From assembly GCF_004331345.1 (NCBI RefSeq), contig NZ_SJJZ01000001.1:1302001-1366000 (forward strand): 64,000 nucleotides of DNA. The letters run 5' to 3'. A program made the translations under genes and the position numbers. Shown piece by piece: positions 33,172 to 44,221 of this stretch. Every line of letters begins with the position of its first letter. Positions within the stretch are counted from its first letter, which is position 1. This DNA comes from Kribbella soli. Lineage in GTDB: Bacteria > Actinomycetota > Actinomycetes > Propionibacteriales > Kribbellaceae. The notes beneath the pieces were generated by a model, which saw only the letters and a program-made list of their open reading frames with translations, did no database searches and had not been told where the DNA came from.

Positions 33172-34474
33172 GGCTGCCTGCCTTCGATTTCGGCTCGGTC
33201 TGCTGACTGGGGAGCGGTGGTGGCACCGGGAACCCGCCGGCGAAGGCGTCGAACTCCTCGCCGTCGGCGACCTCGACCGGCTCTTCCTTGGGCTTCTGCG
33301 GGATGAACATGCTGATCACCGCGATCACCAGCACGATCGCGGCCGCGACCAGCAGCGTCGTACGGCTGAAGTTGGTCTCGCGGCCGACCGCGCGGACGGT
33401 GGCGACCAGCAGGATCCAGGCCAGCGAGATCGGGATCAGGACCTTCCAGCCGAACTTCATGAACTGGTCGTAGCGCAGTCGCGGCAGCGTTCCGCGCAGC
33501 CAGATGTAGAAGAAGATGAAGGCCATCAGCTTGCCCATGAACCACAGCACCGGCCAGAAGCCGGAGTTCGCGCCGTCCCAGATCGAGATCGGCCACGGTG
33601 CCCGCCAGCCGCCCAGGAACAGCGTGGTGGCCAGCGCGGACACGGTCGCCATGTTGATGTACTCGGCCAGGAAGAACATCGCGTACTTGATCGAGGAGTA
33701 CTCGGTCAGGAAGCCCGCGACCAGCTCGCCCTCGGCCTCGGGGAGGTCGAACGGCGCCCGGTTCGTCTCGCCGACCATCGAGATCACGTAGATCACGAAC
33801 GACGGGAAGAGCAGGAACGCGTACCACCCGGGCAGTGGGATGTCGGCCCCGAACCAGTGCACGGTCTGGTGCGACTGCGCCGCCACGATCTCCGAGGTGG
33901 ACAGCGAACCCGCGAACAGGAACACCGTCACCAGCGCCAGTCCCATCGCGACCTCGTACGAGATCATCTGGGCGCTGGACCGCAGACCGCCGAGCAGCGA
34001 GTACGTCGAGTTCGACGACCAGCCGCCGAGCACGATGCCGTAGATGCCGATCGAGGCGATCGCCATCACGTACAGCACCGAGACCGGCAGGTCGGTGAGC
34101 TGCAGCCGGGTGTAGGTGTCGGTGAACGGGATCTTCACCGTCGGGCCGAACGGGATCACCGCGAAGGTGAGGAAGGCCGGTACGGCGACGATCGCCGGCG
34201 CCAGGACGAAGACCAGCCGGTCGACGCCCTTCGGCGTCAGGTCTTCCTTGAGCATCAGCTTCACACCGTCGGCCAGCGACTGCAGCAGACCCTGCGGGCC
34301 GTGCACGTTCGGGCCGATCCGCTGCTGCATCCGCGCCACCACCCGGCGTTCCCACCAGATGTTGAAGAGCGTCAGCACCACCAGGAAGACGAAGATGAAC
34401 AGCACCTTGATGAGAATGACCCACCAAGGGTCATGTCCGACCCCGGCGTCCGGCACCGCGAGCGGGATGTTCAT
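33164..34474 (-). CDS. nuoH: NADH-quinone oxidoreductase subunit H
   Basis: 436-residue membrane subunit that forms the quinone entry chamber with NuoB and NuoD. Hallmarks are [29 protein letters not shown], the acidic loop [27 protein letters not shown] and a final [32 protein letters not shown]. It is ~100 residues longer than E. coli NuoH owing to extra membrane sequence and a Pro/Glu/Ser-rich tail. The start overlaps the nuoG stop (ATGA). Confidence 0.95.
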   Translation of the reverse strand: MNIPLAVPDAGVGHDPWWVILIKVLFIFVFLVVLTLFNIWWERRVVARMQQRIGPNVHGPQGLLQSLADGVKLMLKEDLTPKGVDRLVFVLAPAIVAVPAFLTFAVIPFGPTVKIPFTDTYTRLQLTDLPVSVLYVMAIASIGIYGIVLGGWSSNSTYSLLGGLRSSAQMISYEVAMGLALVTVFLFAGSLSTSEIVAAQSHQTVHWFGADIPLPGWYAFLLFPSFVIYVISMVGETNRAPFDLPEAEGELVAGFLTEYSSIKYAMFFLAEYINMATVSALATTLFLGGWRAPWPISIWDGANSGFWPVLWFMGKLMAFIFFYIWLRGTLPRLRYDQFMKFGWKVLIPISLAWILLVATVRAVGRETNFSRTTLLVAAAIVLVIAVISMFIPQKPKEEPVEVADGEEFDAFAGGFPVPPPLPSQQTEPKSKAGSRG

Positions 34475-36900
34475 GCGTTCCCTCCGGCGATCGTCACGAT
34501 CGAGCCATGGTCTGCGTGCAACGACCGGCGGACGTGGGAGTCGGCCGAGTTGGTCGGCAGCCAGACCACGTTGTCGGTCATCGGGGTGATGACGACCGGC
34601 AGCCGGATGCTCCCGGCGTCGGTGCTCACCACCAGCTCGTCGGCGTCGGCGACACCGATCCGGCGTGCGGTGGTGAGCGAGACCCGGGCGACCGGCGTAC
34701 GCGCGGTCGCGGTCAGGTGCGGCTCACCGTCGCAGGCGCGGCTGTCGTCGATCAGCATCCGCCAGGTCGCGAGCCGGGTGGAGTCGAACGCGCCGAGGGC
34801 CGGACCGGCCTGGTACGTCGGCTCCTGGGCCCGGTCGCCGTCCCAGCGGCCGAGCTCGTCGTACTCGCGCTTCGCGCCGTCGGGCGTGCTGAAGCCGAGC
34901 GGGTTGCCCATCTCCCGCGCCAGCGCGGCCAGCGCGCGGACGTCCGGCATCGCGGTCGGCACCTGGAGCACGACCGGGAACGGCCGCTCGCGGCCCTCCC
35001 AGTTCACGAAGGTGCCGGACTTCTCCGCCGGCGGTACGACGGGGAAGACCACGTCGGCGTACTCGGTCACCTGCGAGTTGCGAACCTCGAAGCTGACCAC
35101 GAACGGCGCGGCCTCCAGCGCAGCGAGCGCCGCGGCCGGGTCGGGCAGGTCGTCGATCTCGACACCCGCGACCACCAGCGCACCGAGCGATCCGGCGTTG
35201 GCGATGATCTCGGTGAGGTCCTTGCCGGGCTCGCCCGGCAGGTTGTCGACCCCCCAGGCGGCCTGCAGGTCGACCCGCGCCTGCGGGTCGCTGACCAGGC
35301 GGCCACCGGGCAGCAGGCCCGGAAGGCACCCGGCCTCGAGCGCGGCCCGGTCGCCCGCACGCCGCGGGATCCAGGCCAGCTGCGCACCCGTGTCGAGGGC
35401 GAGCCGGAGCGCGGACGAGTACCCGCCCGGCACCGCGGCCAGCCGCTCACCGACGACGATGATCGAGTCGGCACCGAGCGCGGCCCGGGCAGCTGCCCCG
35501 GCCTCACCGGCGTTGCCGAGATCCGCGAGTACGCCGGCCTCGGTGCCCGGCGAAGCCGGTACGACGACGCCGTCGAGCTTCTCCACACCGCGGGACGCGT
35601 ACGCCGCGATCGTGAACACCTTGGTGCCGTGCTTCTTCACGCCCTTGCGCACCCGGAGGAAGACCGACGGTGCCTCTTCCTCGGGCTCGAACCCGACGAA
35701 CAGGACGGTGCCGGCCTTCTCCAGGTCCGCGAACGTCGTGCCCAGGCCGGTACCGGCCACCGCGGCGGCGAGGAAGTCCGCCTCCTCCGCGGAGTGCGGG
35801 CGGGCCCGGAAGTCGATGTCGTTGCTGCCCAGCGCGACCCGGGCGAACTTCGAGTACGCGTAGGCGTCCTCGACCGTCAGCCGGCCACCGGTCAGCACCG
35901 CCGCGTTGCCACGGGCCGCCGTCAGCTTCTCGGCGGCGAAGGCCAGCGCCTCCGGCCAGGACGCCGGCCGCAGCTCGCCGTCCTCGCGGATCAGCGGGTG
36001 CGTCAGCCGGTCGCCGGTGGTCGCGTAGTTGAACGCGAACCGGTCCTTGTCGGAGATCCATTCCTCGTTGACCTGCGGGTCGTCGCCGGCCAGCCGGCGC
36101 ATCACCTTGCCGCGCCGGTAGTCGACCCGGATCGCCGCACCGGACGAGTCGTGCTCGGCCACCGACGGCACCGACACCAGGTCGAACGGCCGCGAGCGGA
36201 AGCGGTACGCCGCACTCGTCAGCGCACCGACCGGGCAGATCTGGATCGTGTTGCCGGAGAAGTAGCTCTCGAAGGGCTCCTTCTCGTAGATGCCGACCTG
36301 CTGCAGCGCGCCACGCTCGATCAGCGCGATGAACGGGTCACCGGCGATCTGCTCGGAGAACCGGGTGCAGCGCGCGCAGAGGATGCAGCGCTCACGGTCC
36401 AGCAGCACCTCGGCCGAGATGCTGATCGGCTTGGGGTAGGTCCGCTTGATCTCGTGGAAGCGGGTCTCGCCGGCGCCGTTCGACATCGCCTGGTTCTGCA
36501 GGGGGCACTCGCCGCCCTTGTCGCAGACCGGGCAGTCGAGCGGGTGGTTGATCAGCAGGAATTCCATCTGCCCGTGCTGAGCCTTGTCCGCCACCGGCGA
36601 GCTCACCTGGGTGCGGACCACCATGCCGTCGGCAACGGTGATCGTGCAGGAAGCCTGCGGCTTGGGCATCCCCCGGCCGTTCCCGGCGTCGGTGATCTCG
36701 ACCAGGCACTGGCGGCAGGCGCCGACCGGGTCGAGCAGCGGGTGGTCGCAGAATCGCGGGATCTGGATCCCGATCTGCTCCGCGGCCCGGATCAGCAGGG
36801 TGTTCTTCGGAACCTTCACCTCGATGTCGTCGATGGTGAGGGTCACCAGATCGGTGCGCTCCACCTCCGAGGAGGCCGGCGGGTTCGCTTGGATCGTCAT
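34471..36900 (-). CDS. nuoG: NADH-quinone oxidoreductase subunit G
   Basis: 809-residue iron-sulfur subunit of the peripheral arm. The N-terminal [2Fe-2S] ligands are in [16 protein letters not shown]; the [4Fe-4S] ligands follow in [15 protein letters not shown] and [11 protein letters not shown], with the His-bearing segment HPLDC before them. The rest is a molybdopterin-oxidoreductase-like domain without the metal, shorter than in E. coli (about 908). ATG 36900 overlaps the nuoF stop. Confidence 0.95.
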   Translation of the reverse strand: MTIQANPPASSEVERTDLVTLTIDDIEVKVPKNTLLIRAAEQIGIQIPRFCDHPLLDPVGACRQCLVEITDAGNGRGMPKPQASCTITVADGMVVRTQVSSPVADKAQHGQMEFLLINHPLDCPVCDKGGECPLQNQAMSNGAGETRFHEIKRTYPKPISISAEVLLDRERCILCARCTRFSEQIAGDPFIALIERGALQQVGIYEKEPFESYFSGNTIQICPVGALTSAAYRFRSRPFDLVSVPSVAEHDSSGAAIRVDYRRGKVMRRLAGDDPQVNEEWISDKDRFAFNYATTGDRLTHPLIREDGELRPASWPEALAFAAEKLTAARGNAAVLTGGRLTVEDAYAYSKFARVALGSNDIDFRARPHSAEEADFLAAAVAGTGLGTTFADLEKAGTVLFVGFEPEEEAPSVFLRVRKGVKKHGTKVFTIAAYASRGVEKLDGVVVPASPGTEAGVLADLGNAGEAGAAARAALGADSIIVVGERLAAVPGGYSSALRLALDTGAQLAWIPRRAGDRAALEAGCLPGLLPGGRLVSDPQARVDLQAAWGVDNLPGEPGKDLTEIIANAGSLGALVVAGVEIDDLPDPAAALAALEAAPFVVSFEVRNSQVTEYADVVFPVVPPAEKSGTFVNWEGRERPFPVVLQVPTAMPDVRALAALAREMGNPLGFSTPDGAKREYDELGRWDGDRAQEPTYQAGPALGAFDSTRLATWRMLIDDSRACDGEPHLTATARTPVARVSLTTARRIGVADADELVVSTDAGSIRLPVVITPMTDNVVWLPTNSADSHVRRSLHADHGSIVTIAGGNA

Positions 36901-38207
36901 GCGCTAGCTCCAGCAGTCGCGAAGACAGTGCTTGCCATCGGGTCGAACGGGCAGCCGCCGTTCTCGAAGTGCGCCAGGTACTCGTCCTTGAAGTGCGCGA
37001 TCGAGCTGGCGATCGGCGCGGTCGCACCGTCGGCCAGCGCGCAGAAAGAACGACCGGTGATGTTTTCACACAGGTCCAGCAGCGTGACCAGGTCTTCCTC
37101 GGTGCCCTTGCCGTGCTCGAGGCGCTCGAGGATCTGTACCAGCCACCAGGTGCCTTCGCGGCACGGCGTGCACTTGCCGCAGGACTCGTGCTTGTAGAAC
37201 TCGGTCCAGCGCAGTACGGCGCGGACGACGCACACCGAGTCGTCGAAGATCTGCAACGCCTTGGTACCGAGCATCGACCCGACCGAGCCGACGCCCTCGT
37301 AGTCCAGCGGTACGTCGAGGTGCTCCGACGTCAGCAGCGGCGTCGACGAGCCACCCGGCGTCCAGAACTTCAGCTCGTGGCCCTCGCGGACCCCGCCGGC
37401 GAGGTCGATCAGCTCCCGCAGCGTGATGCCCATCGGGGCCTCGTACTGCCCCGGGCGGGTGACGTGCCCGGACAGCGAGTACAGCGTCATCCCCTTGGAC
37501 TTCTCGGTGCCCATCGAGCTGAACCAGTCCGCGCCGTTCTTGATGATGACGGGAACCGACGCGATCGACTCGACGTTGTTGATAACAGTGGGGCAGCCGT
37601 ACAGACCGGCGACCGCCGGGAAGGGAGGACGCAGCCGAGGTTGACCGCGACGTCCTTCCAGCGAGTCCAGCAGCGCCGTCTCCTCACCGCAGATGTAGGC
37701 GCCGGCACCGGCGTGCACGACCACGTCGAGGTCGTAGCCGCTGCCGAGGATGTTCTGGCCGATGTAGCCGGCGTCCTTGGCCTCCTGGACCGCCTGCTGC
37801 AGCCGACGGACCACGTGCAGAACCTCACCGCGGACGTAGATGAACGCGACCGACGCGCGGATCGCGTAGGACGCGATGATGACGCCCTCGACCAGCGTGT
37901 GCGGCGAGGCGAGCATCAGCGGGATGTCCTTGCAGGTGCCCGGCTCGGACTCGTCCGCGTTCACCACCAGGTACTTCGGCTTCGGGTTGTCCTGCGGGAT
38001 GAACGACCACTTCATCCCGGTCGGGAAGCCCGCGCCGCCACGGCCGCGCAGACCCGAATCCTTGACCGTGGCAACGACATCGGCCGGCTGCATCGCGAGC
38101 GCCTTGCGCAACGCGTCGTACCCGCCGGAGCGCTGGTACGACGACAGCTGCCAGGACCTGATCTGGTCCCAGTTGTCGGACAGCACCGGAGTCAACGTGT
38201 CAGCCAT
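36897..38207 (-). CDS. nuoF: NADH-quinone oxidoreductase subunit F (FMN, NADH site)
   Basis: 436-residue subunit where NADH is oxidised. The NADH site [16 protein letters not shown] spans residues 52-67, the FMN site includes CKDIPLM and [15 protein letters not shown], and the N3 [4Fe-4S] cluster uses C343, C346, C349 and C389. ATG 38207 is chosen because sequence further upstream belongs to nuoE in another frame. Two bases separate it from the nuoE stop. Confidence 0.96.
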   Translation of the reverse strand: MADTLTPVLSDNWDQIRSWQLSSYQRSGGYDALRKALAMQPADVVATVKDSGLRGRGGAGFPTGMKWSFIPQDNPKPKYLVVNADESEPGTCKDIPLMLASPHTLVEGVIIASYAIRASVAFIYVRGEVLHVVRRLQQAVQEAKDAGYIGQNILGSGYDLDVVVHAGAGAYICGEETALLDSLEGRRGQPRLRPPFPAVAGLYGCPTVINNVESIASVPVIIKNGADWFSSMGTEKSKGMTLYSLSGHVTRPGQYEAPMGITLRELIDLAGGVREGHELKFWTPGGSSTPLLTSEHLDVPLDYEGVGSVGSMLGTKALQIFDDSVCVVRAVLRWTEFYKHESCGKCTPCREGTWWLVQILERLEHGKGTEEDLVTLLDLCENITGRSFCALADGATAPIASSIAHFKDEYLAHFENGGCPFDPMASTVFATAGASA

Positions 38208-38209
38208 GG

Positions 38210-38938
38210 TCAGTCCTCCTTCTGGGTGTCGGCGTTGGAGGAGCCACCGGGCGCGGTCCAGCCGCGCTCGCGAGCCAGCCGGAGGCCGGCCAGCGTGGCC
38301 TTGCCGCCGGTCGGGCCCTCGTCCGCGCGGCCGTCGGCGTACCCTGCCAGCACCCGCTCGGCCTCGCGCCAGGTGCAGATCGTCGCACCGCGCGGCGACT
38401 TCACCTCGTTGCCGTCCCGCAGGTCGTCGACCAGCTGGGTGGCGGACTCCGGCGTCATGTCGTCGAAGAACTCCCAGTTGACCATCATCACCGGCGCGTA
38501 GTCGCAGGCCGCGTTGCACTCGAGATGCTCGAGGGTGATCTTGCCGTCCTCGGTGGTCTCGTCGTTGCCGACGTCGAGGTGCTGCTTCAGCCGGTCGAAG
38601 ATCAGGTCGCCGCCCATCACCGCGCACAGCGTGTTGGTGCAGACGCCGACGTGGTAGTCGCCGACCGGGCGGCGCTTGTACATCGTGTAGAAGGTGGCCA
38701 CCGCCGACACCTCGGCGCCGGTCAGCCCGAGCACGTCGGCGCAGGCCTCGATGCCCTCCGGGGTGACCCGGCCCTCGACCGACTGCACCAGGTGCAGCAT
38801 CGGCAGCAGCGCGGACCGGGCGACCGGGTACCGGGCCGCGATCTCGCGCATCTCCGCGATCGTGGCGTCGGTGATCTTCGAGTCGCCGGTGCTGTACGGC
38901 ACCGTCTTGTCGGTAGCAGTCGTGTGGTTCTCGGCCAT
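38210..38938 (-). CDS. nuoE: NADH-quinone oxidoreductase subunit E
   Basis: 242-residue thioredoxin-fold subunit with the N1a [2Fe-2S] cluster ligands C100, C105, C141 and C145. It extends ~60 residues past the family core in a tail that contains ICTWREAERVLAGYADG, as in other actinobacterial NuoE proteins. The start abuts the nuoD stop with no spacer. Confidence 0.94.
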   Translation of the reverse strand: MAENHTTATDKTVPYSTGDSKITDATIAEMREIAARYPVARSALLPMLHLVQSVEGRVTPEGIEACADVLGLTGAEVSAVATFYTMYKRRPVGDYHVGVCTNTLCAVMGGDLIFDRLKQHLDVGNDETTEDGKITLEHLECNAACDYAPVMMVNWEFFDDMTPESATQLVDDLRDGNEVKSPRGATICTWREAERVLAGYADGRADEGPTGGKATLAGLRLARERGWTAPGGSSNADTQKED

Positions 38939-40276
38939 TTAGCGGTCCACTCCACCCATCACCGGGTCAAGGCTGGCGACGGCGACGATCACGTCGGCGA
39001 CCTGGCCGCCCTCGCACATGATCGGCATCGCCTGCAGGTTTGCGAAGGACGGGTCACGGAAGTGCACCCGGTACGGCTTGGTGCCGCCGTCGGAGACGAC
39101 GTGCGCACCGAGCTCGCCACGCGGCGACTCGATCGCCACGTAGGCCTGGCCGGCCGGTACCCGGAAGCCCTCGGTGACCAGCTTGAAGTGATGGATCAGC
39201 GCTTCCATCGACTCGCCCATGATGTGCTTGATGTGGTCGAGCGAGTTGCCCATCCCGTCGGCGCCGACGGCCAGCTGGCTCGGCCAGCCGATCTTCTTGT
39301 CGGCGACCATCACCGGCTGGCCTTCCATCTTCTCCAGCCGGTCGGCGCACTGCTCGACGATCTTCAGCGACTCGTGCATCTCCTGCAGCCGCACCCGGAA
39401 CCGCCCGTAGGAGTCCGAGGAGTCCCAGGTCGGTACGTCGAAGTCGTACGTCTCGTAACCGCAGTACGGCTGGCTCTTGCGCAGGTCCAGCGCGTAGCCG
39501 GTGGAGCGCACCGTCGGGCCGGAGATGCCGAGCGCCATGCAGCCGGCCAGGTCCAGGTAGCCGACGTTCTGCAGCCGCGCCTTGAAGATCGGGTTGGCGT
39601 TGCAGAGCTCGGCGTACTCCTTGAGGTGCCGGTTCATCCACGTGATGTACTCGCGGATCTTGTCCAGCGCACCCGGCGGCAGGTCCTGCGCGACACCGCC
39701 CGGCCGGATGAACGCGTGGTTCATCCGCAGCCCGGTGATCAGCTCGAACAGGTCCAGGGTCTTCTCACGCTCGCGGAAACCGATCGTCATCACGGTCAGC
39801 GCGCCGATCTCCATACCGCCGGTGGCGATGCAGACCAGGTGGCTGCTGATCCGGTTGAGCTCCATCAGGAGCACCCGCATCACGTTCGCCTTGTCCGGGA
39901 TCTCGTCCTCGATCCCGAGCAGCCGCTCGACCGCCAGGCAGTACGCCGCCTCGTTGTAGAACGGCGACAGGTAGTCCATCCGGGTGACGAACGTGACGCC
40001 CTGCACCCAGGAGCGGAACTCCATGTTCTTCTCGATACCGGTGTGCAGGTAGCCGATGCCGCAGCGGGCCTCGGTCACGTTCTCACCGTCGAGCTCGAGG
40101 ATCAGCCGGAGCACGCCGTGCGTGGACGGGTGCTGCGGGCCCATGTTGACGACGACGCGCTCTTCCGGCTCCTCGCCGAGGCCGGCCACGACCGAGTCCC
40201 AGTCCTGGCCGGTGACGGTGAAGACCTTGCCCTCGGTGGTGTCCCGGGTGGTCGCGTACGGGTCTGTAGTGGTCAT
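38939..40276 (-). CDS. nuoD: NADH-quinone oxidoreductase subunit D
   Basis: 445-residue 49-kDa-type subunit, related to NiFe-hydrogenase large subunits. The quinone-site loop GPQHPSTHG is at residues 46-54, with the [11 protein letters not shown] and [15 protein letters not shown] segments. With NuoB and NuoH it forms the site where menaquinone is reduced. NuoC is a separate protein here, unlike the CD fusion of E. coli. The start overlaps the nuoC stop. Confidence 0.96.
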   Translation of the reverse strand: MTTTDPYATTRDTTEGKVFTVTGQDWDSVVAGLGEEPEERVVVNMGPQHPSTHGVLRLILELDGENVTEARCGIGYLHTGIEKNMEFRSWVQGVTFVTRMDYLSPFYNEAAYCLAVERLLGIEDEIPDKANVMRVLLMELNRISSHLVCIATGGMEIGALTVMTIGFREREKTLDLFELITGLRMNHAFIRPGGVAQDLPPGALDKIREYITWMNRHLKEYAELCNANPIFKARLQNVGYLDLAGCMALGISGPTVRSTGYALDLRKSQPYCGYETYDFDVPTWDSSDSYGRFRVRLQEMHESLKIVEQCADRLEKMEGQPVMVADKKIGWPSQLAVGADGMGNSLDHIKHIMGESMEALIHHFKLVTEGFRVPAGQAYVAIESPRGELGAHVVSDGGTKPYRVHFRDPSFANLQAMPIMCEGGQVADVIVAVASLDPVMGGVDR

Positions 40277-40979
40277 CAGTTGTACGACCTCCGCGTGTCG
40301 GGCGGTGGGATGACAGCGCCCTTGTACTCGACGTCGATACCGCCGAGCGGGTAGTCCTTGCGCTGCGGGTGCCCCGGCCAGTCGTCGGGCATCTGGATCC
40401 GGGTCAGGGCCGGGTGCCCGTCGAAGATGATGCCGAAGAAGTCCCAGGTCTCCCGCTCGTGCCAGTCGTTGGCCGGGTAGACCGAGACGATCGACGGGAT
40501 GTGCGGGTCGGCGTCGGGCGCCGACACCTCCAGCCGGATCCGGCGGTTGTGGGTGATCGACAGGAAGTGGTAGACGGCGTGCAGCTCGCGGCCGGTCTCC
40601 TCCGGGTAGTGCACACCGCTGACACCGGAGCAGAACTCGAACCGCAGCGCCTCGTCGTCGCGCAGGTGCCGGCAGACGTCGACCAGGTTCTCGCGCTTGA
40701 TGTGCAGGGTCAGCTCACCGCGGTCGACGACGACCTTCTCGATCGCACCGTCGGCGGCCAGGCCTTCCAGCCGGTCCACCGCACCGTCGAACCAGGAGCC
40801 GTACGGCTTCGGCGTACTGCCCGGCAGCGCTACCTGGCGGCGCAGGCCACCGAACCCGGAGGTGTCACCGGTACCGCGGACACCGAACATGCCCTCGCGC
40901 TGCTCGATGACCTCGGCCTCCGGAGTCTGCGCGTCACCAGCGGCAGAAGTCGCCGGCAAGTTCTCCGGCTGCGAGTCAC

Positions 40980-40983
<4 letters not shown>
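40276..40983 (-). CDS. nuoC: NADH-quinone oxidoreductase subunit C
   Basis: 235-residue 30-kDa-type subunit. The conserved signature is present: [20 protein letters not shown] and then [15 protein letters not shown]. The first ~60 residues are a low-similarity Glu/Pro/Gly-rich extension common in actinobacteria. GTG 40983 is selected since it overlaps the nuoB stop (GTGA); any longer start would run far into nuoB. Confidence 0.93.
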
Positions 40984-41534
<551 letters not shown>

Positions 41535-41535
41535 G

Positions 41536-41895
41536 TCAGTCCCACTCCAGTCCGCCGCGGCGCCACACGTAGGCGTACGCGACGAAGACGGTGACGATGA
41601 AGATGACCATCTCGATCAGCCCGAACAGCGCCATCTGGTCGAAGGCCACCGCCCACGGGTAGAGGAAGATGATCTCGATGTCGAAAACGATGAACAGCAT
41701 CGCGGTGATGTAGTACTTCACCGGGAAGCGCCCACCACCGACCGGCTGCGGAGTGGGCTCGATGCCGCACTCGTAGGAGTCCAGCCGGGCCCGGTTGTAG
41801 CGCTTCGGGCCGACCAGTGCGCTAACGGTGATGCTGCCTGCGACGAAGAGCGCCGCGAGCACACCGAGAGCGAGAATCGGTGTATAGGGGTGCAT
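41536..41895 (-). CDS. nuoA: NADH-quinone oxidoreductase subunit A
   Basis: 119-residue, three-helix membrane subunit and first gene of the 14-gene operon. The conserved [34 protein letters not shown] segment includes the loop cysteine near the quinone site. A GAAGGAGGGAG site lies about nine bases upstream. The AT-rich sequence at about 41925-41965 (TATTGA, CATAGG on the minus strand) is the likeliest place for the operon promoter, though no clean -35/-10 pair could be fixed. Confidence 0.95.
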   Translation of the reverse strand: MHPYTPILALGVLAALFVAGSITVSALVGPKRYNRARLDSYECGIEPTPQPVGGGRFPVKYYITAMLFIVFDIEIIFLYPWAVAFDQMALFGLIEMVIFIVTVFVAYAYVWRRGGLEWD

Positions 41896-41995
41896 CGCTG
41901 CGTGCTCCCTCCTTCAGCCGGTGGTCTGTACTTGCCTATGGATTCAATACTGTGGATATCAGTACCGCTGTGGCTGCGCTCACTCGCCCCGCCGG

Positions 41996-43309
41996 TCAGG
42001 CGGCGGGGGCGAGCTTGGTGAGGCCGTTGATGATCTTGTCCATCACGTCCCCGTCCCGCGGGTCGGTGAGGTTGGCGAGCAACTTCAGGGTGAACTTCAT
42101 CAAGGTGGTGCGCGGCAGACCGTACTTCGTGCAGAGCCGCATCACCTCCGGATTTCCGATCAGCTTCACGAAGATCCGGCCGAGCGTGTAGTAGCCGCCG
42201 TACTCCTGCTTCAGCGCCTTCGGGTACGCCGACAGTGCGCGTTCCCGCTGGTTCGGCTGCCGGTGCAGCGCCTGGGCGGCGACCTCGGCGGCGAACGCCC
42301 CGGACTCCATCGCGTACGGGATGCCCTCGCCGTTGAACGGGTTGACCATGCCGCCGGCGTCGCCGAGCAGCATCAGGCCGCGGGTGTAGTGCGGCTGCCG
42401 GTTGAAGCCCATCGGCAGCGCGGCGCCCCGGATCGGGATGGTCTGGAACTCGTCCCGGAACTGCCACTCCTCGGGTGTGACCTTGAGCCACTGCTTCAGC
42501 AGGTCGGCGTAGTCGACCTTGCCGAACGCGTCCGAGGTGTTCAGGATGCCGAGGCCGACGTTGACCGTGCCGTCGCCCATCCCGAAGATCCAGCCGTAGC
42601 CGGGAAGCAGCACGCGGCCACCGGGCTGCTTCGGGTCGTCGGCCCACAGCTCCAGCCAGGACTCGAGGTAGTCGTCGTCGGTCCGCGGGCTGGTGAAGTA
42701 CGTCCGTACGGCGACACCCATCGGGCGGTCGTCGCGCTTGTGCAGGCCCATCGCGATGCTCAGCCGGGACGAGTTGCCGTCGGCCGCCATCACCAGTGGC
42801 GCCCGGTACTCGACGTCGCCGCCGGCCCGGCGGCCGTTGTCGTCGACCGGCTTCGCGGTGACGCCGACGATGTCGCCCTTGGCGTCCAGGATCGGGCCGG
42901 TCACGTTGGTCCGCTCCCGCAGCCGCGCCCCGGCCTTCTCGGCCTGCCGGGCGAGCATCTCGTCGAAGTCCATCCGGTTCCGGGTCAGGCCGTAGTTCGG
43001 GTGGCTGGCCAGATCCGGCCAGTCGAGCTGCAGGACGTGCCCGGCGCCCTGGATGCGGAGTCCGTAGTTCCGGATCCAGCCGGCCTCTTCGGAGATGTCG
43101 ATGCCCATGTTGATGAGCTGCTTGGTGCCGCGCGGGGTGAGCCCGTCGCCGCACACCTTTTCCCGCGGGAACGCGGTCTTCTCCAGCAGCAGGACGTCCA
43201 GCCCGGCGTTCGCCAGGTGGTACGCCGCCGCCGATCCGGCGGGTCCGGCACCGACGACGATCACATCGGCGGTCTCCGCCTGCTGCCCGCTCGGCACGCT
43301 CTCGCTCAT
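41996..43309 (-). CDS. menJ: Geranylgeranyl-reductase-family flavoprotein, probable menaquinone reductase
   Basis: 437-residue FAD enzyme. The N-terminal dinucleotide fold ADVIVVGAGPAGSAAAYHLA, the family PREKVCGDGLTPRG motif and the second FAD block GDAGGMVNPFNGEGIPYAMESG are clear. Mycobacterium tuberculosis MenJ (Rv0561c), in the same family and beside menG, reduces one isoprene unit of menaquinone, so this is the likely role. It lies 100 bases upstream of nuoA on the same strand and downstream of menG; it may share or influence the nuo promoter. Confidence 0.85.
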   Translation of the reverse strand: MSESVPSGQQAETADVIVVGAGPAGSAAAYHLANAGLDVLLLEKTAFPREKVCGDGLTPRGTKQLINMGIDISEEAGWIRNYGLRIQGAGHVLQLDWPDLASHPNYGLTRNRMDFDEMLARQAEKAGARLRERTNVTGPILDAKGDIVGVTAKPVDDNGRRAGGDVEYRAPLVMAADGNSSRLSIAMGLHKRDDRPMGVAVRTYFTSPRTDDDYLESWLELWADDPKQPGGRVLLPGYGWIFGMGDGTVNVGLGILNTSDAFGKVDYADLLKQWLKVTPEEWQFRDEFQTIPIRGAALPMGFNRQPHYTRGLMLLGDAGGMVNPFNGEGIPYAMESGAFAAEVAAQALHRQPNQRERALSAYPKALKQEYGGYYTLGRIFVKLIGNPEVMRLCTKYGLPRTTLMKFTLKLLANLTDPRDGDVMDKIINGLTKLAPAA

Positions 43310-43343
43310 CTCTCCGGCCTGGATGTTCTTAGGGGGCGTGTGC

Positions 43344-43365
43344 GCTCGTGAAGTTGTTCACGAGC
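43344..43365. repeat. Perfect 9-bp hairpin in the menJ leader
   Basis: GCTCGTGAA and TTCACGAGC with a 4-base loop lie 35-56 bases upstream of the menJ start. A TAGACT -10-like sequence is about 20 bases farther upstream on the minus strand, so the hairpin would be in the mRNA leader or act as an operator. Confidence 0.5.
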
Positions 43366-43437
43366 CCTCTTCACTCGATAGTCTAGGACTGCCTGACATG
43401 GACACGAAACTCGCCCCAACCTCCTTGCAGGCAAGCC

Positions 43438-43465
43438 AATTACGCATAATTTCCGTTGCGTAATT
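43438..43465. terminator. AT-rich 9-bp inverted repeat at the menG stop codon
   Basis: AATTACGCA and TGCGTAATT with a 10-base spacer begin at the menG stop codon. It could end menG transcription or be an operator upstream of menJ; its AT-richness is unusual here. Confidence 0.5.
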
Positions 43466-44162
43466 AACTGGCCTTCACGGCCCGGTGAATGGCCACCAGG
43501 CCGCCGGTCAGGTTCCGCCACTCGACGCGGGTCCACCCGGCGCCCTCGATCGCCCGGGCCAGCGGCTCCTGGGGCAGCCAGGCGCGCGTCGACTCCGCCA
43601 GGTACTCGTACGCCTCCGGATTGGTCGACACCACCTTCGCCACCGCCGGCACCGCCCGCATCATGTACTCCAGGTACACGACCCGGAACGGCTTCCAGGT
43701 CGGGTGCGACTGCTCCAGTACGACGAGCCGTCCGCCGGGCCGGGTCACCCGCAGCATCTCCTGCAGCGCGGCGCCGACGTCGTTCACGTTCCGCAGCGCC
43801 CAGGAGATCGTCACCACGTCGAACGTGTCATCGGCGAACGGCAGCCGCAGCGCGTCGCCCGCGACCAGGTCCAGCTCGGGGTGCCGGCGCTTGCCGACCC
43901 GGAGCATGCCGACCGAGAAGTCACAGGACACCACTTCGGCGCCGGCCTCGCGCAGATTGATGCTGGACGCGCCGGTCCCGGCCGCCAGATCGAGGATCTT
44001 CATCCCCTTCCGCGGCGCGATCGCGGTCAGCGTCGCGGGCCGCCAGTACAGCTTCTCCAGCCCCATCGTCGCGACCGCGTTGGTCCGGTCGTACCCCTCG
44101 GCCACGTTGTCGAACATGGCCGCCACGGCCTGCGGGTCCTTGCTCAGATCTGCGCGCGTCAC
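43464..44162 (-). CDS. menG: Demethylmenaquinone methyltransferase
   Basis: 232-residue SAM-dependent methyltransferase of the UbiE/MenG family. Visible motifs are [15 protein letters not shown], motif [29 protein letters not shown], and the UbiE signature [16 protein letters not shown]. It adds the C-methyl group in the last step of menaquinone synthesis. It begins at GTG 44162, divergent from menF with 59 bases between start codons, so both men genes share one control region. Confidence 0.93.
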   Translation of the reverse strand: MTRADLSKDPQAVAAMFDNVAEGYDRTNAVATMGLEKLYWRPATLTAIAPRKGMKILDLAAGTGASSINLREAGAEVVSCDFSVGMLRVGKRRHPELDLVAGDALRLPFADDTFDVVTISWALRNVNDVGAALQEMLRVTRPGGRLVVLEQSHPTWKPFRVVYLEYMMRAVPAVAKVVSTNPEAYEYLAESTRAWLPQEPLARAIEGAGWTRVEWRNLTGGLVAIHRAVKAS

Positions 44163-44207
44163 CTGTCTAGTTCATCACGCGAGGGGGAGTCGGCCGGACG
44201 GGAGGCA

Positions 44208-44213
44208 TACGCT
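44208..44213 (+). promoter_or_regulatory. -10 element of menF
   Basis: TACGCT lies eight bases before GTG 44222, predicting a leaderless menF transcript and favouring GTG 44222 over TTG 44213, which would overlap the -10. Confidence 0.5.
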
Positions 44214-44221
44214 TGCATCTC

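Noticed and set aside
33089..37197. Very long plus-strand frames (924 and 896 codons) opposite nuoI, nuoH, nuoG and nuoF
   Set aside because: They mirror the real nuo genes and translate to low-complexity Arg/His/Gln-rich sequence; the minus strand has all cluster-binding motifs.
37610..37660. Suspected frameshift in nuoF around the [14 protein letters not shown] segment
   Set aside because: The frame is continuous and this sequence is the normal conserved motif; FMN and cluster motifs on both sides are in register.
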